Shown: positions 1 to 7,645 of the stretch, piece after piece
Position numbering within the stretch: the first letter of the stretch is position 1
Layout: every line of letters starts with the position of its first letter
DNA from: Chloroflexota bacterium
Lineage (GTDB): Bacteria > Chloroflexota > Dehalococcoidia > JAUQQI01
Length of the DNA stretch: 10,608 bases
NCBI GenBank assembly: GCA_030549955.1
Contig: JAUQQI010000015.1
Coordinates: 7,573-18,180, forward strand
Reading direction: 5' to 3'
Translations under genes and position numbers: made by a program
The notes under the pieces: generated by a model
Databases searched by the model: none
What the model was told of the DNA's origin: nothing
Seen by the model: only the letters and a program-made list of their open reading frames with translations

Positions 1-2
1 GG

Positions 3-449
3 TTCATCCCGCTCCGGCTCCTGCGAGATTTCGTCCGGGAGGCCCGGAACCTGCTGGGGACCCAGGTTCTCCTTGATGAGGATACTCAGCGGCGCCGGTG
101 GGCCGACCTGGTTGGCCGGGCAGTCCGGAGCCTCTTCGACGACAACCCAGAGGTCCGGCAGGCCCGGGTCGGGGCCCTCGAGGACCTCGCCCTGCTATAT
201 GCCCGGGCCGACCGGCTCCTCACGGCCAGGCGCATTCTGGCCGCTGCCCTGGCCCTCGCCGCCCCGGACCAGGACCCGGCCCGAATTCCCCTCCTTGCGG
301 CCCTGGTCGATACCGCCCTGGGGGCGTCCCTGCCGGCCCAGGCCCGGACCCGGGCCGAGGAGCTGGGCCTCTGGGTGCCGGCCCGTGAGGAGGCCGTGCA
401 AGAGCCGCCCGGCCGGCGGTCGGGCCGGCTCTGGCTTCCCCAAACCTAG
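3..449 (+). CDS. C-terminal part of a helical protein of unknown function (5' partial)
   Basis: An open frame enters from the left edge and ends at TAG 447-449, giving 148 visible residues. Third codon positions are almost all G or C, as in the neighbouring genes, which supports real coding. The visible sequence is rich in Leu, Ala, Arg and Glu, with short amphipathic helices (for example LRDFVREARNLL near the start and ARADRLLTARRILAAALALA in the middle). It has no transmembrane segment, no cysteine and no catalytic motif that I recognise. The tail (PPGRRSGRLWLPQT) looks disordered. The next gene starts only 3 bp after the stop, so the two are probably co-transcribed and perhaps translationally coupled. 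I do not recognise the family. Its N-terminus, and hence its main domain, lies outside the window. Confidence 0.8.
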   Translation, partial: FIPLRLLRDFVREARNLLGTQVLLDEDTQRRRWADLVGRAVRSLFDDNPEVRQARVGALEDLALLYARADRLLTARRILAAALALAAPDQDPARIPLLAALVDTALGASLPAQARTRAEELGLWVPAREEAVQEPPGRRSGRLWLPQT

Positions 450-452
450 CGG

Positions 453-2078
453 GTGATTCGCCGGCTCCTGGCCCTGGTTCTGCTGGCGGCCGCCTTTGCC
501 GTCCGGGTAAACGGCCTCGACCGGGAATCCTTCTGGTGGGACGAAGCCTACAGCGCCCTGTTCGCCCGGGAGCCTCCGGCGGACATCCTGCGGGGGGATA
601 ACTGGGCGACCGGTTCCGGTGAGGCCGAAAACCACCCGCCCGGCTACTACCTGGCCCTCCACTTCTGGGGACAGGCGGCCGGGGACGGCGAGTTTTCCCT
701 CCGGTTTGTGTCCGTCCTGGCCGGGATGGTCCTGGTGGCGACCGGCGGTTACCTGGGCTGGCAGGCGGCCGGATTCCCCGGCCTCGTTCTCAGCCTGGGC
801 CTGCTGGGTGTCGCCCCGCCTCTGGTCTACTATGCCCGGGAGGCCCGGATGTTCGCCCCGGCCGCGTCGCTGGCCGCCTTATCGACAGCCCTGCTCCTTC
901 GGGCCGACCGGAGGCGGGTCTGGCCTACCTGGGCCGGTCTGACTATCGCCGGCCTGTTCACGTTTTATTACTACGTCTTTGTTCTGGTGGGTCAGGTGGC
1001 GGTTATTATCCTGACCGGCCGGCGGTCCTGGAAAGCGCTGGGGGTTGTGGGGCTCGCCCTTCTCCCCTGGGCAGCGACCCTTATCCCTAAGGTCCTCAGC
1101 TGGGGGGTGCCGTTTGCCCTGCCGCCCGACCCGGTTCTGAGGCTCCGCTGGACCTGGGAGTTTTTCTGGCTCGGCCTGAGCGCGGCTGGGGTGCCCCGCC
1201 AGGCCTTCAACCCGGCCCTGCTAATACCGGGGGCGGCCCTCATCCCGGCCCTGGCCCTCGCCGCGAGGTCGAAGACGACCCGGCTGGTAGGGATTATCAC
1301 CGCCTTTAACCTGATTCCGCCCCTGCTTATCGCCTTCCGGGCTCCGGCCTACCACCCCCGGTACGTCACCGTAGGCATGGCTTTTCTTGTTCTCCTGCTG
1401 GCTGCCGGCCTCGCAACCCGGCCAGCGATCGGCCTGCCGGTCGGGGCCGGCCTGATGGCCCTTGGGGTCTGGGCAGTCTGGACCCAGCAGATAAACCCCG
1501 AGTTCTGGCGAACCGACTACCGGTCGGTGGTCGCGGCGGTGAGCCGGGAGGCCCGGTCCGAAGACCTGGTCGTTTTCAACGTTCCGCCGCCCTTTCGCTA
1601 TTACTACCGGGGCACTGCCCCCGCGGTCCCCGCCCCGGTCGTGCCCTACCGGGCTGAACCGATGCTCGACTTTGTCCGGGAAAGGACGACCCGGGCCAGC
1701 CGGGTCTGGTACGTCTGGAACCCGGAGGTCGTAACCGACCCGGACCGCCTCTTTGATGGCCTGCTAGAGTCGGCCCTGATCAAAGAGGCGGAAACCTGGG
1801 CCGGCGGCCTGCGGCTGACCCGCTACCGTCCAGGGCTGGGGTTTGAGCTGACCTGGCGGCCAGCGGCCTACGAGTTCGGGTCGACCCTGCGGCTGACCGG
1901 GTACGCCCTGGTGCCCGGCCCGGCCAACGCTCCTGGCTTGCTTCTTCGATGGGAGGTGGACCGGATGCCGGCCAGGCCCCTCGGCGTCCGGGTCACCCTT
2001 CGGGACAGGGCCGGGGATAGCTGGGCCGCCGTTGACCGGCCGATCCGCAACAACCGGTTTGAGCCGGCCGACCGGTAG
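453..2078 (+). CDS. GT-C fold membrane glycosyltransferase (ArnT/PMT_2-like), cut short by an in-frame TAG
   Basis: Probable polytopic membrane glycosyltransferase of the GT-C/PMT_2 type, which moves a sugar from a polyprenyl-phosphate donor on the outer face of the membrane. Visible signs are a first membrane segment at residues 4-20, the loop motif WWDEAYS at 28-34 (D30/E31 fit the GT-C acidic pair), HPPGYY at 61-66, YYAREARMF at 126-134 typical of the family, and about ten further hydrophobic segments up to residue 343. HPRYV at 301-305 fits the conserved motif before the last helices. From 345 onward the protein is soluble and presumably extracytoplasmic; a beta-sandwich module begins near 481 and is cut at residue 541. 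The start is GTG, 3 bp after the previous stop, without a clear ribosome binding site. The membrane domain is complete, so the short product could still be active, but it lacks 312 residues that remain in frame downstream. Donor and acceptor are unknown. Confidence 0.85.
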   Translation: MIRRLLALVLLAAAFAVRVNGLDRESFWWDEAYSALFAREPPADILRGDNWATGSGEAENHPPGYYLALHFWGQAAGDGEFSLRFVSVLAGMVLVATGGYLGWQAAGFPGLVLSLGLLGVAPPLVYYAREARMFAPAASLAALSTALLLRADRRRVWPTWAGLTIAGLFTFYYYVFVLVGQVAVIILTGRRSWKALGVVGLALLPWAATLIPKVLSWGVPFALPPDPVLRLRWTWEFFWLGLSAAGVPRQAFNPALLIPGAALIPALALAARSKTTRLVGIITAFNLIPPLLIAFRAPAYHPRYVTVGMAFLVLLLAAGLATRPAIGLPVGAGLMALGVWAVWTQQINPEFWRTDYRSVVAAVSREARSEDLVVFNVPPPFRYYYRGTAPAVPAPVVPYRAEPMLDFVRERTTRASRVWYVWNPEVVTDPDRLFDGLLESALIKEAETWAGGLRLTRYRPGLGFELTWRPAAYEFGSTLRLTGYALVPGPANAPGLLLRWEVDRMPARPLGVRVTLRDRAGDSWAAVDRPIRNNRFEPADR

Positions 2079-2198
2079 GAGCCGGGTGAAACCTTCGAAC
2101 AATACGTACGGCTGGGGCTTCCGCCCGGTCTGCCCCCCGCCGACTATACGGCCTGGGTCCGGGTCTACGGCGAGGCCGACGGCGAAATTCTCGGGCTT
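1893..2198 (+). repeat. Beta-sandwich module, copy 1 (diverged tandem domain)
   Basis: The translated module runs from LTGYALVPGP to EILGL and aligns with 2658-2969: LTGYALVPG with LVGATVSPV, LLLRWEVDRMPARPLGVRVTL with VTLVWRAEAPIDRSLKVFVHL (compared in pieces), PADR-stop-EPGE with PTDRWLPGE, and PPADYTAWVRVY with PPGPYRLLVGLY. This is protein-level similarity only; the DNA is too diverged for recombination. It contains the amber codon. Confidence 0.6.
2076..2078 (+). other. In-frame amber codon interrupting the glycosyltransferase
   Basis: TAG is codon 542 of the frame that starts at 453. The same frame then continues for 312 sense codons to TAA 3015-3017. The context is PADR-stop-EPGE. The second copy of the module reads PTDRWLPGE, with W encoded by TGG at 2847-2849. 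A single G-to-A change, TGG to TAG, therefore explains the stop. TAG also ends genes at 447-449, 3014-3016 and 6788-6790, so it is a normal stop codon here and not a reassigned one. Confidence 0.85.
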
Positions 2199-3017
2199 GT
2201 TGCGGCCGGTCGCCCGACCGGGGCCGTTGAGGCGGCCCTGGCCGTCGGCCGGCTGGAAAACCCGACGCCCACCCCACCCCCGGAGTTCAGCCCGCTTCAG
2301 CCTCCGGCGGGCGGGCTCGCTGGCTATCGCCTGCCGGAAAATCCGGTCACGGCCGGCGAGCCCTTCGAGGTCGAGCTCCTCTGGCACGTCAGCGCGGACT
2401 CCGATACCGGAAACCTCTGGCTCGAACTCGAGGGCGTCGGGTTTGCTGACCGGGTCTCCCTGACCGGGCCGCGAGTCAGCAGGCCTGGCCTTGTCCGCCA
2501 GCGGATCAAAGTGACCATTCCCGTTGCCGGGGACGTGCGGGTTCGGGCGGCGGGGCGGACCCTGGGAGTAGTTGCTGTCCGGCCGGCTTCGGACCGGCGG
2601 TTTGAGCCGCCTTCGGTGGGAACCCGGCTCCACGCCCGGTTCGGGGATGGGATAACCCTGGTCGGGGCAACTGTAAGCCCGGTGTCGCCCCGCCCAGGCG
2701 CTCCCCTGACGGTCACCCTGGTCTGGCGGGCCGAGGCCCCGATTGACCGGAGCCTTAAGGTCTTTGTCCACCTGGCCGGTCCCGACGGCCAGCCTGTCGC
2801 CCAGAATGACGCCGTGCCGGGGAACTGGACCCGCCCGACCGACCGCTGGCTACCGGGGGAATACGTTGAGGACGGCCACACCCTGGTCGTCCCGGCCGCC
2901 CCGCCCCCCGGCCCCTACCGGCTCCTGGTCGGCCTTTATGACCCCCTGACCGGCAGTCGGGCGGCCCTGCCCGATGGGGCCGACGCCGTCGAACTCTGGC
3001 GGGGCAGCCTGCCCTAA
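2079..3017 (+). pseudogene. Disconnected C-terminal half of the glycosyltransferase (beta-sandwich modules)
   Basis: This segment is in the same frame as the glycosyltransferase and keeps its GC-rich third positions throughout, but has no plausible start near its beginning; the first GTG in frame is at 2511, inside a domain and without a ribosome binding site. It encodes the rest of the first beta-sandwich module (to about 2198), a proline-rich linker (PTPTPPPEFSPLQPP), a middle domain starting LAGYRLPENPVTAGEPFEVELLW, and a second beta-sandwich (2658-2969) with VFVHLAGPDGQPVAQND and RWLPGEY. Such modules follow GT-C membrane domains in many Chloroflexota proteins. Joined to the upstream part the gene would give 854 residues. 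The segment is probably untranslated unless the TAG is read through or is a sequence error. Confidence 0.7.
2658..2969 (+). repeat. Beta-sandwich module, copy 2 (diverged tandem domain)
   Basis: Second copy of the module, from LVGATVSP to SRAAL. Conserved landmarks are the FVHL strand, the QND turn, the RWLPGEY segment with TGG at 2847-2849, and the final GPYRLLVGLYDP strand. It serves as the internal reference showing which residue the TAG in copy 1 replaced. Confidence 0.6.
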
Positions 3018-3535
3018 CGTCGGCGGCTCACCCGGTCCTCGTCGAAGGCCAGGTAGCCGAGGTCGGTCAGCAGGCGTAGCAGCCAGCCGGCCTCGGGCGG
3101 GGTGAGGGCGGCGAGGGGGTCGGCCTCAGACCAGGCGGCTTCGAGGAGCCAGCGCCTTATAACAAACTGGCTCACCGGCCCGAACTCAAGCCGGTCCAGG
3201 AAGACCCGAACCGCCGGGTCGGCCAGCAGAATCTCTTCGAGGGAGACCTCCCTCCGGACGACCTGACGGCCGAGCCCGGTAAGTTCCCCTTTGAGGCCGG
3301 CGATTCCCTGGCGGTCGACGTCGAACCGGCGCTGGTGGGGGCAGATGCCGGCCAGGTGACACCGGTGTTCGACGCACCGGGGAACCCGCTGGCGGTAAGG
3401 TCTGACCAGGCCGAGGCGGCCGAGCCAGCCAATTTTAAGCCCGAACTCCGGGCCGAGCCAGAAGTCGCACCCCACCCCGGCGCCGTCCACCCGCGCCAGC
3501 GCCTCCAGAGTTCGGCCAGGGGCATCCCCGCTCAC
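3014..3535 (-). CDS. 173-residue cysteine-containing protein of unknown function, coupled to the Dna2-like gene
   Basis: The GTG start at 3533-3535 overlaps the TGA of the upstream Dna2-like gene by 3 bases within a GTGA tetranucleotide, and a GGAGG lies 4 bases before the start, so translational coupling is likely. The protein is soluble. Residues 54-67 hold C54, C59, C65 and H67 (CVEHRCHLAGICPH), with H57 and H60 between them and another cysteine at C23, which could bind zinc or an Fe-S cluster. The rest is a mixed helical region; residues 105-165 (PVSQFVIRRWLLEAAW and PPEAGWLLRLLTDLGYLAFDED) could be a winged-helix-like fold. I do not recognise the family. Its stop, TAG at 3014-3016, overlaps the stop of the converging glycosyltransferase frame. 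The gene order suggests a partner or accessory of the nuclease-helicase; that is inference only. Confidence 0.75.
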   Translation of the reverse strand: MSGDAPGRTLEALARVDGAGVGCDFWLGPEFGLKIGWLGRLGLVRPYRQRVPRCVEHRCHLAGICPHQRRFDVDRQGIAGLKGELTGLGRQVVRREVSLEEILLADPAVRVFLDRLEFGPVSQFVIRRWLLEAAWSEADPLAALTPPEAGWLLRLLTDLGYLAFDEDRVSRRR

Positions 3536-6500
3536 AGGTCCTCCGGGCCTGTCACCCGGGCGCTGCCGGCGCGGGCCAGGCGCTGGACCCCGGCCCAGAG
3601 CCGCCGGTAGTAGCTTTTGGCGGCCCGGACCTCGGGGGTATCGGCTGGGCCCGGTTCGGTCAGGGTCTTGCGACTTCCGATGATGACGACGAGCCGGCGG
3701 GCGCGCGAGATAGCCACGTTAAGCCGGCGCCAGTCGGCGAGCAGTTCGCCCAGGTTGCGGTCGGGATTGCTGGCCGTCAGGCTGATGACGATGGCATCCC
3801 GTTCGCCCCCCTGGAACCGGTCGACCGTATCGACCCGGACCCGGTCGGCCAGGTCGGGGGCAAGGTCGGCGATGGCCTGCCGGATCCGGGTATTCTGCCG
3901 CCGATAGGGCGAGATCACCCCGACCTGGCCGGGTGGAAGCCCGGCCCGCGCGAGCCGGACGACGACCCGGGCGGCCAGGTCGGCCTCATATGGGTTGCTT
4001 CTGGTCTCGTCGGAGCCGGCGGTCTGCTCGGCGGCTCCGGGGACGCCGTCGGTCAGAACCCAGATGACGTGCCGGTCGAACGGGGCCGGTGGCAGCTGGT
4101 CGGCAACGGCGGCGGTTGCCGGGCGGAGAGTGCCGCCATAGAACGTTTCCCCAACCAGGTCCGAGATGGGCCGGGCCATCCGGTACTGTTCGGTGAGGCG
4201 GATGAGGCGCTGAGGGTAGAGGTCGGCGAGCCGCTCAAAAAGGGAAACTTTCAGGCTGTGGTCCGGCCGGAAGCCCCGGTGGGCCCCGAGCTCGGGGGGA
4301 ACGGGTGGGACCCCGGCAACCTGGACAACCGGCGGAAGCTGGCAGTGGTCGCCGACCAGGACCACCGTGCCGTCAAAGCCGGAGGGCAGTCGGCGCAAAG
4401 CCTGGAGGGTCGCAGGTTCGGTGGCCTGGCCGGCCTCATCGACGATGACGTGGCGAAAGACCAGCCCCTGGAGTTCGGGGGCGGCGGCCGCGGCGAGGGT
4501 CCCGACGAAGATGCCGGCGTGCCGGTGGGTAACCGCCCCCCGGAAGAGGCAGTCTTTGAGCCGGGATTCTAAGTCGAGCCCATCACGGATAATTTTCCGG
4601 AGATTGACCCGTTCGGAAAGGACACAGGCGGCGACTTCCGGCTCCATACCGCCCATCACCTGCCCTACCCGGACGATAAAGGGCTCCAGCTCCGGGCATG
4701 ACCGCAGAAGCTTGAGGACCACCTCGTTGGCGGCCCGGTGGGTGTTTGCCAGGATCAGGACCGGTCGCGGGTCCGGGGCCCCGATGGGGTCCCAGAGGTG
4801 CCGGAAGAAGAGCTGGCGGGCGGCCTCGGCAATCAGGGCGGTTTTGCCGGTGCCCGGCGGCCCCTGAACGAGCAGAAGCTCCCCCGGTCTGAGGCCGAGG
4901 ATACAGCCGAGGGCCTCAAGTTGACTCGGACTCAGGTCCAGGATCGGCGTCAGGGGATACGGCGCCGGGGTTGGGTTCGGGAGGTGCTCACGGCCCAGGA
5001 TGGTGCGGACCAGGGGTGGCAGCTCGCTTTCCCGGACGCGGCGGCCCCGCACCCCGGCGGCGGCCATCGCGTTGAGCAGGAAGTCCGTAAGACCTTCAAC
5101 TTCCCAGTCGACCCGTTCCCCCAGCCCTGCCCGGTCGACCCGGTACTCGGAGGCCGGGGGCAGGTGGGGTTCTTCGAGGTCTACTTCCAGGTGAAAGGTC
5201 TCCAGCCGCCGGATGACACCCCGAACCGATGTGAAGTGGCCGGGGCGGTAGGGGGCGGGGGTAACAAGCACGGGGTCGTCCTCCCGCAGCCGGGTTTCAA
5301 GCCGCTCAGCCCGCTCAAGCCGGACCCGACCGTCCACCACCGGCCCGGCCCGGAGGCCCCCGAGGGTGGTCGCATCCTGGGCCTCCAGGACCGCGGGGTC
5401 CACGGTTGCAAGCTTGAAAAGATGCTCCCGTTCGAGCCGCTCTTCGGCCTTGAGCTGGCGGTGGAACCAGGCCCAGTAGGCGAAGAGGGCCGGCGGAATG
5501 TAAAGCCAGAAGTCATAGGCCCGGCGGGTCGGGTCGGCCCGGTTCTGCTCACAGATGCCCCGCTGGCCGGCCGGACACCAACTGCACGGCGGGGAATCGG
5601 CCTGGAAGGCGAAGTCGCCGCCGGTGCCCCGGAGCCGGTGGCCTTCTTTCGGGAGCTGGTTGAGAAGCTGGCGGTCGTAGCCGGTCAGCAGACCCGCGGC
5701 GGCCACGAACGCCTGGTTCCGATTCTGGGCGACCAGGTCCAGGTAGCGGTCGTCGACCTGCCGGGGTCGGGCGCCGGCCTTGCGGACAACCGGATGGTCA
5801 GGGAGGGAAACCAGCACATCCTGGAGCCCGTCGAAGAGCTCGATAACTGTCTCCGGGGGGCTCCCATTGTGGAGCCGGACGGCCTCATGGTAAGCCAGGG
5901 CCTGAACGCCGCCGGGAACCTGCCGGCCGGTGAGGGGGTCGAGACTTGTGCCCGGCCCGGCGGACGTCTTGACCTCAACCACCTGGATGCCGTTGTCAGA
6001 GACGATAATCCGGTCGACCCGGCCCCCGAGGCCCCGGGTCGGCGCAAAGACCGGTCGCTCGTGGAGGACCGCGGCCGCCCCTGCCCCGAACCGGGCCCGA
6101 CAGCCCGTAATTATCCGGTCAGCGTGCTCCCAGGGCATCCGGATAGTCCTCACCCACCCCTGAATCTGGCCGGGGTCGTGCCGGACCAGGGCCGGGAAAT
6201 CCGCAAGCCAGGCCTCAGCAATCCCCAGCAAATACTCCGTCAGGGCCTCGTCCGGCCGGCCGTCGACGACAGCCCGGGCCGCCCGGCGGTAGCCGGTGTG
6301 GATCGCATTCCCGGCCGTGTACTGGAGGCCAGGCGGGGCGGTCGGGGCCCGGGGAACCCCAACGAAGAGCCGGTAGAAGCCCTGAAGGGGGCACCGGTAG
6401 ACCCATTCCAGATGAGTCGCCCAGACGGCATACTCCGGAGAGATGACGAACTTGAGCAGGACAATATACGGCCGCCCCCGGCCGGCATCAACGGCCTTTA

Positions 6501-6801
6501 AAACCTGAAGCCGAAGCCGTGGCGGCTCAACTCCCAGGGCCTTAAGGCCCCTCAGGGCCCGCTGGAGGGTCCGAAAATAATGGGAGAACCTGACCGGTCC
6601 CGGACACCCCGGGTACCACTCCTGGTCGAAGACGCAGGCCCGGCCCAGCGGGGTTCCGTCGGTATCAGCGGCATCCAGTACGATTTTGCTCGGGCCGGAT
6701 TCGGCCTCGACCCAGGCGGCAAGAACCGGCCGGTCGGGGTAGACGGGCCGGCCCTTTGGCCCCCGGCCAGCCCAGAAGGCTTCCCAGCTAGCCGGTGCCA
6801 T
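3532..6801 (-). CDS. Dna2-like protein: Fe-S RecB/Cas4-type nuclease fused to an SF1B helicase
   Basis: A 1089-residue protein predicted to unwind and cut DNA. The N-terminal half is a PD-(D/E)XK nuclease of the RecB/Cas4/Dna2 type: C137, H168 in a GNAIH motif, D263 in GRVDR, E276 and K278 in VVEVKTS, Q300/Y304 of the QxxxY motif, then C406, C409 and C417 (CSWCPAGQRGIC). With C137 these make the four cysteines expected for a 4Fe-4S cluster. The C-terminal half is a Upf1/Dna2-family SF1 helicase: Walker A GPPGTGKT 647-654, DEAGQ 788-792, GDHCQLPP 817-824, EQYRM 871-875, DRFQGGERD 994-1002 and LNVAISRAR 1027-1035. All catalytic motifs look intact. The ATG lies 14 bp inside the end of the previous gene, with GGAGGGAG directly upstream. 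Eukaryotic and archaeal relatives act in replication and repair; the bacterial role is less certain and could include defence. Nuclease plus helicase call: firm. Pathway: unknown. Confidence 0.93.
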   Translation of the reverse strand: MAPASWEAFWAGRGPKGRPVYPDRPVLAAWVEAESGPSKIVLDAADTDGTPLGRACVFDQEWYPGCPGPVRFSHYFRTLQRALRGLKALGVEPPRLRLQVLKAVDAGRGRPYIVLLKFVISPEYAVWATHLEWVYRCPLQGFYRLFVGVPRAPTAPPGLQYTAGNAIHTGYRRAARAVVDGRPDEALTEYLLGIAEAWLADFPALVRHDPGQIQGWVRTIRMPWEHADRIITGCRARFGAGAAAVLHERPVFAPTRGLGGRVDRIIVSDNGIQVVEVKTSAGPGTSLDPLTGRQVPGGVQALAYHEAVRLHNGSPPETVIELFDGLQDVLVSLPDHPVVRKAGARPRQVDDRYLDLVAQNRNQAFVAAAGLLTGYDRQLLNQLPKEGHRLRGTGGDFAFQADSPPCSWCPAGQRGICEQNRADPTRRAYDFWLYIPPALFAYWAWFHRQLKAEERLEREHLFKLATVDPAVLEAQDATTLGGLRAGPVVDGRVRLERAERLETRLREDDPVLVTPAPYRPGHFTSVRGVIRRLETFHLEVDLEEPHLPPASEYRVDRAGLGERVDWEVEGLTDFLLNAMAAAGVRGRRVRESELPPLVRTILGREHLPNPTPAPYPLTPILDLSPSQLEALGCILGLRPGELLLVQGPPGTGKTALIAEAARQLFFRHLWDPIGAPDPRPVLILANTHRAANEVVLKLLRSCPELEPFIVRVGQVMGGMEPEVAACVLSERVNLRKIIRDGLDLESRLKDCLFRGAVTHRHAGIFVGTLAAAAAPELQGLVFRHVIVDEAGQATEPATLQALRRLPSGFDGTVVLVGDHCQLPPVVQVAGVPPVPPELGAHRGFRPDHSLKVSLFERLADLYPQRLIRLTEQYRMARPISDLVGETFYGGTLRPATAAVADQLPPAPFDRHVIWVLTDGVPGAAEQTAGSDETRSNPYEADLAARVVVRLARAGLPPGQVGVISPYRRQNTRIRQAIADLAPDLADRVRVDTVDRFQGGERDAIVISLTASNPDRNLGELLADWRRLNVAISRARRLVVIIGSRKTLTEPGPADTPEVRAAKSYYRRLWAGVQRLARAGSARVTGPEDL

Positions 6802-7645
6802 CTCCCTCCATGTAAAGGGTCAGGCCGAACTGGCCGCTCAGGACCGAAAGGCGCACCCCGAGGTCCCGCTCGGCCTGGGCATCGAGGGCGTCGTGAAGCT
6901 TATATGCCAGCGATTCGGGGGCGACCGATTCGGCTGGCTGGGGCCCGTCCCCGACCCAGAAGCGGATGAGCCCCCGGGCCAGTTCAACCTGCTTGAGAAG
7001 AAACTCGGACGGGTTTAGATGCTCAGCCAGGGCCCGGTAGGCCCGCAGCAGGGGGATGAGGGCCCCGGCCGCCTCTTCCCGGACAAAGGCCGACCGGGCC
7101 CGCAAGAAGTGCCAGGCTGCCTCGACCTTCGGGTCCTGGTCCCGCCGCCGGAGGAGCTCGGCCAGCCGGCGGACCTCGGCTTTGTAAAAGTCCCGCTCGG
7201 ACGCCGGCAACTTATCGAGCCGGTCAATCTCATCGACAACGGGGCCCGGGTCGACCGTCTTCGACCGCCCCGGGTCGGCCGTGACGACGGCCCGAACAAA
7301 GTTCGTTAAAAGCCGGAAGAGGCTTACCCGCTGATGGAGGGGGTCGTCCCGGCTCAGGGCCGCGGCCTCGTCCAGGTAGCGGTGGGCCAGGTAGAAGTTC
7401 CAGAACTGGAGGGCGGTCTGGGCCCGATAAAAGTAGTCCCGGGCCAGGTCTTCGGTCAGCCAGAGCTCAACGGTGTCGAGCCGGATGGGCACCCGGGTCC
7501 GTTCGGCGGCGATGGCCCTGGCGACGGCCTCAACCAGGGGTTCGTTAGCCCTGAGCTGTATCTCCGGTGACTCGCCTGCAAAACGCCGGCGGGCAACTTC
7601 TTGCCGGAGGGCTTCAACCCGGGACCAGAACTCGTCCGCTGCCAT
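6788..7645 (-). CDS. Helical soluble protein of unknown function (285 residues)
   Basis: I chose ATG 7643-7645, which gives 285 residues; an in-frame TTG at 7652-7654 would add three. Neither start has a clear ribosome binding site, and the ATG lies 32 bp inside the upstream MEMO-family gene, so coupled translation is likely. The sequence is almost all helix with many aromatic residues (DYFYRAQTALQFWNFYLAHRY, compared here in two pieces, near residues 66-86), Arg/Glu-rich segments, and no membrane segment or signal peptide. The helix pairs resemble TPR-like or other alpha-solenoid scaffolds, but I see no diagnostic repeat. The end (GLTLYMEGDGTG) overlaps the start of the Dna2-like gene by 14 bp. 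I do not recognise the family. Its place between a MEMO-family protein and a nuclease-helicase suggests an adaptor or regulator, by context only. Confidence 0.75.
   Translation of the reverse strand: MAADEFWSRVEALRQEVARRRFAGESPEIQLRANEPLVEAVARAIAAERTRVPIRLDTVELWLTEDLARDYFYRAQTALQFWNFYLAHRYLDEAAALSRDDPLHQRVSLFRLLTNFVRAVVTADPGRSKTVDPGPVVDEIDRLDKLPASERDFYKAEVRRLAELLRRRDQDPKVEAAWHFLRARSAFVREEAAGALIPLLRAYRALAEHLNPSEFLLKQVELARGLIRFWVGDGPQPAESVAPESLAYKLHDALDAQAERDLGVRLSVLSGQFGLTLYMEGDGTG

Noticed and set aside
195..662. 155-codon minus-strand frame near the left edge
   Set aside because: It lies opposite the plus-strand partial gene and the start of the glycosyltransferase, and its translation is Gly/Pro-rich without motifs.
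2076..2078. Genetic code with TAG reassigned
   Set aside because: TAG ends other genes at 447-449, 3014-3016 and 6788-6790 in places that fit gene boundaries.
1764..2771. 335-codon open frame on the minus strand over the TAG
   Set aside because: Low-complexity Gly/Pro/Arg-rich translation antisense to well-patterned glycosyltransferase modules.
2511..3017. Independent 168-residue gene
   Set aside because: Its GTG lies inside a domain, has no ribosome binding site, and is in frame with the glycosyltransferase, so it is the cut-off tail of that gene.
4738..6501. 587-codon open frame on the plus strand
   Set aside because: It is antisense to the Dna2-like gene, whose motifs are unmistakable. 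High GC removes stops on the opposite strand; its translation shows no motif.
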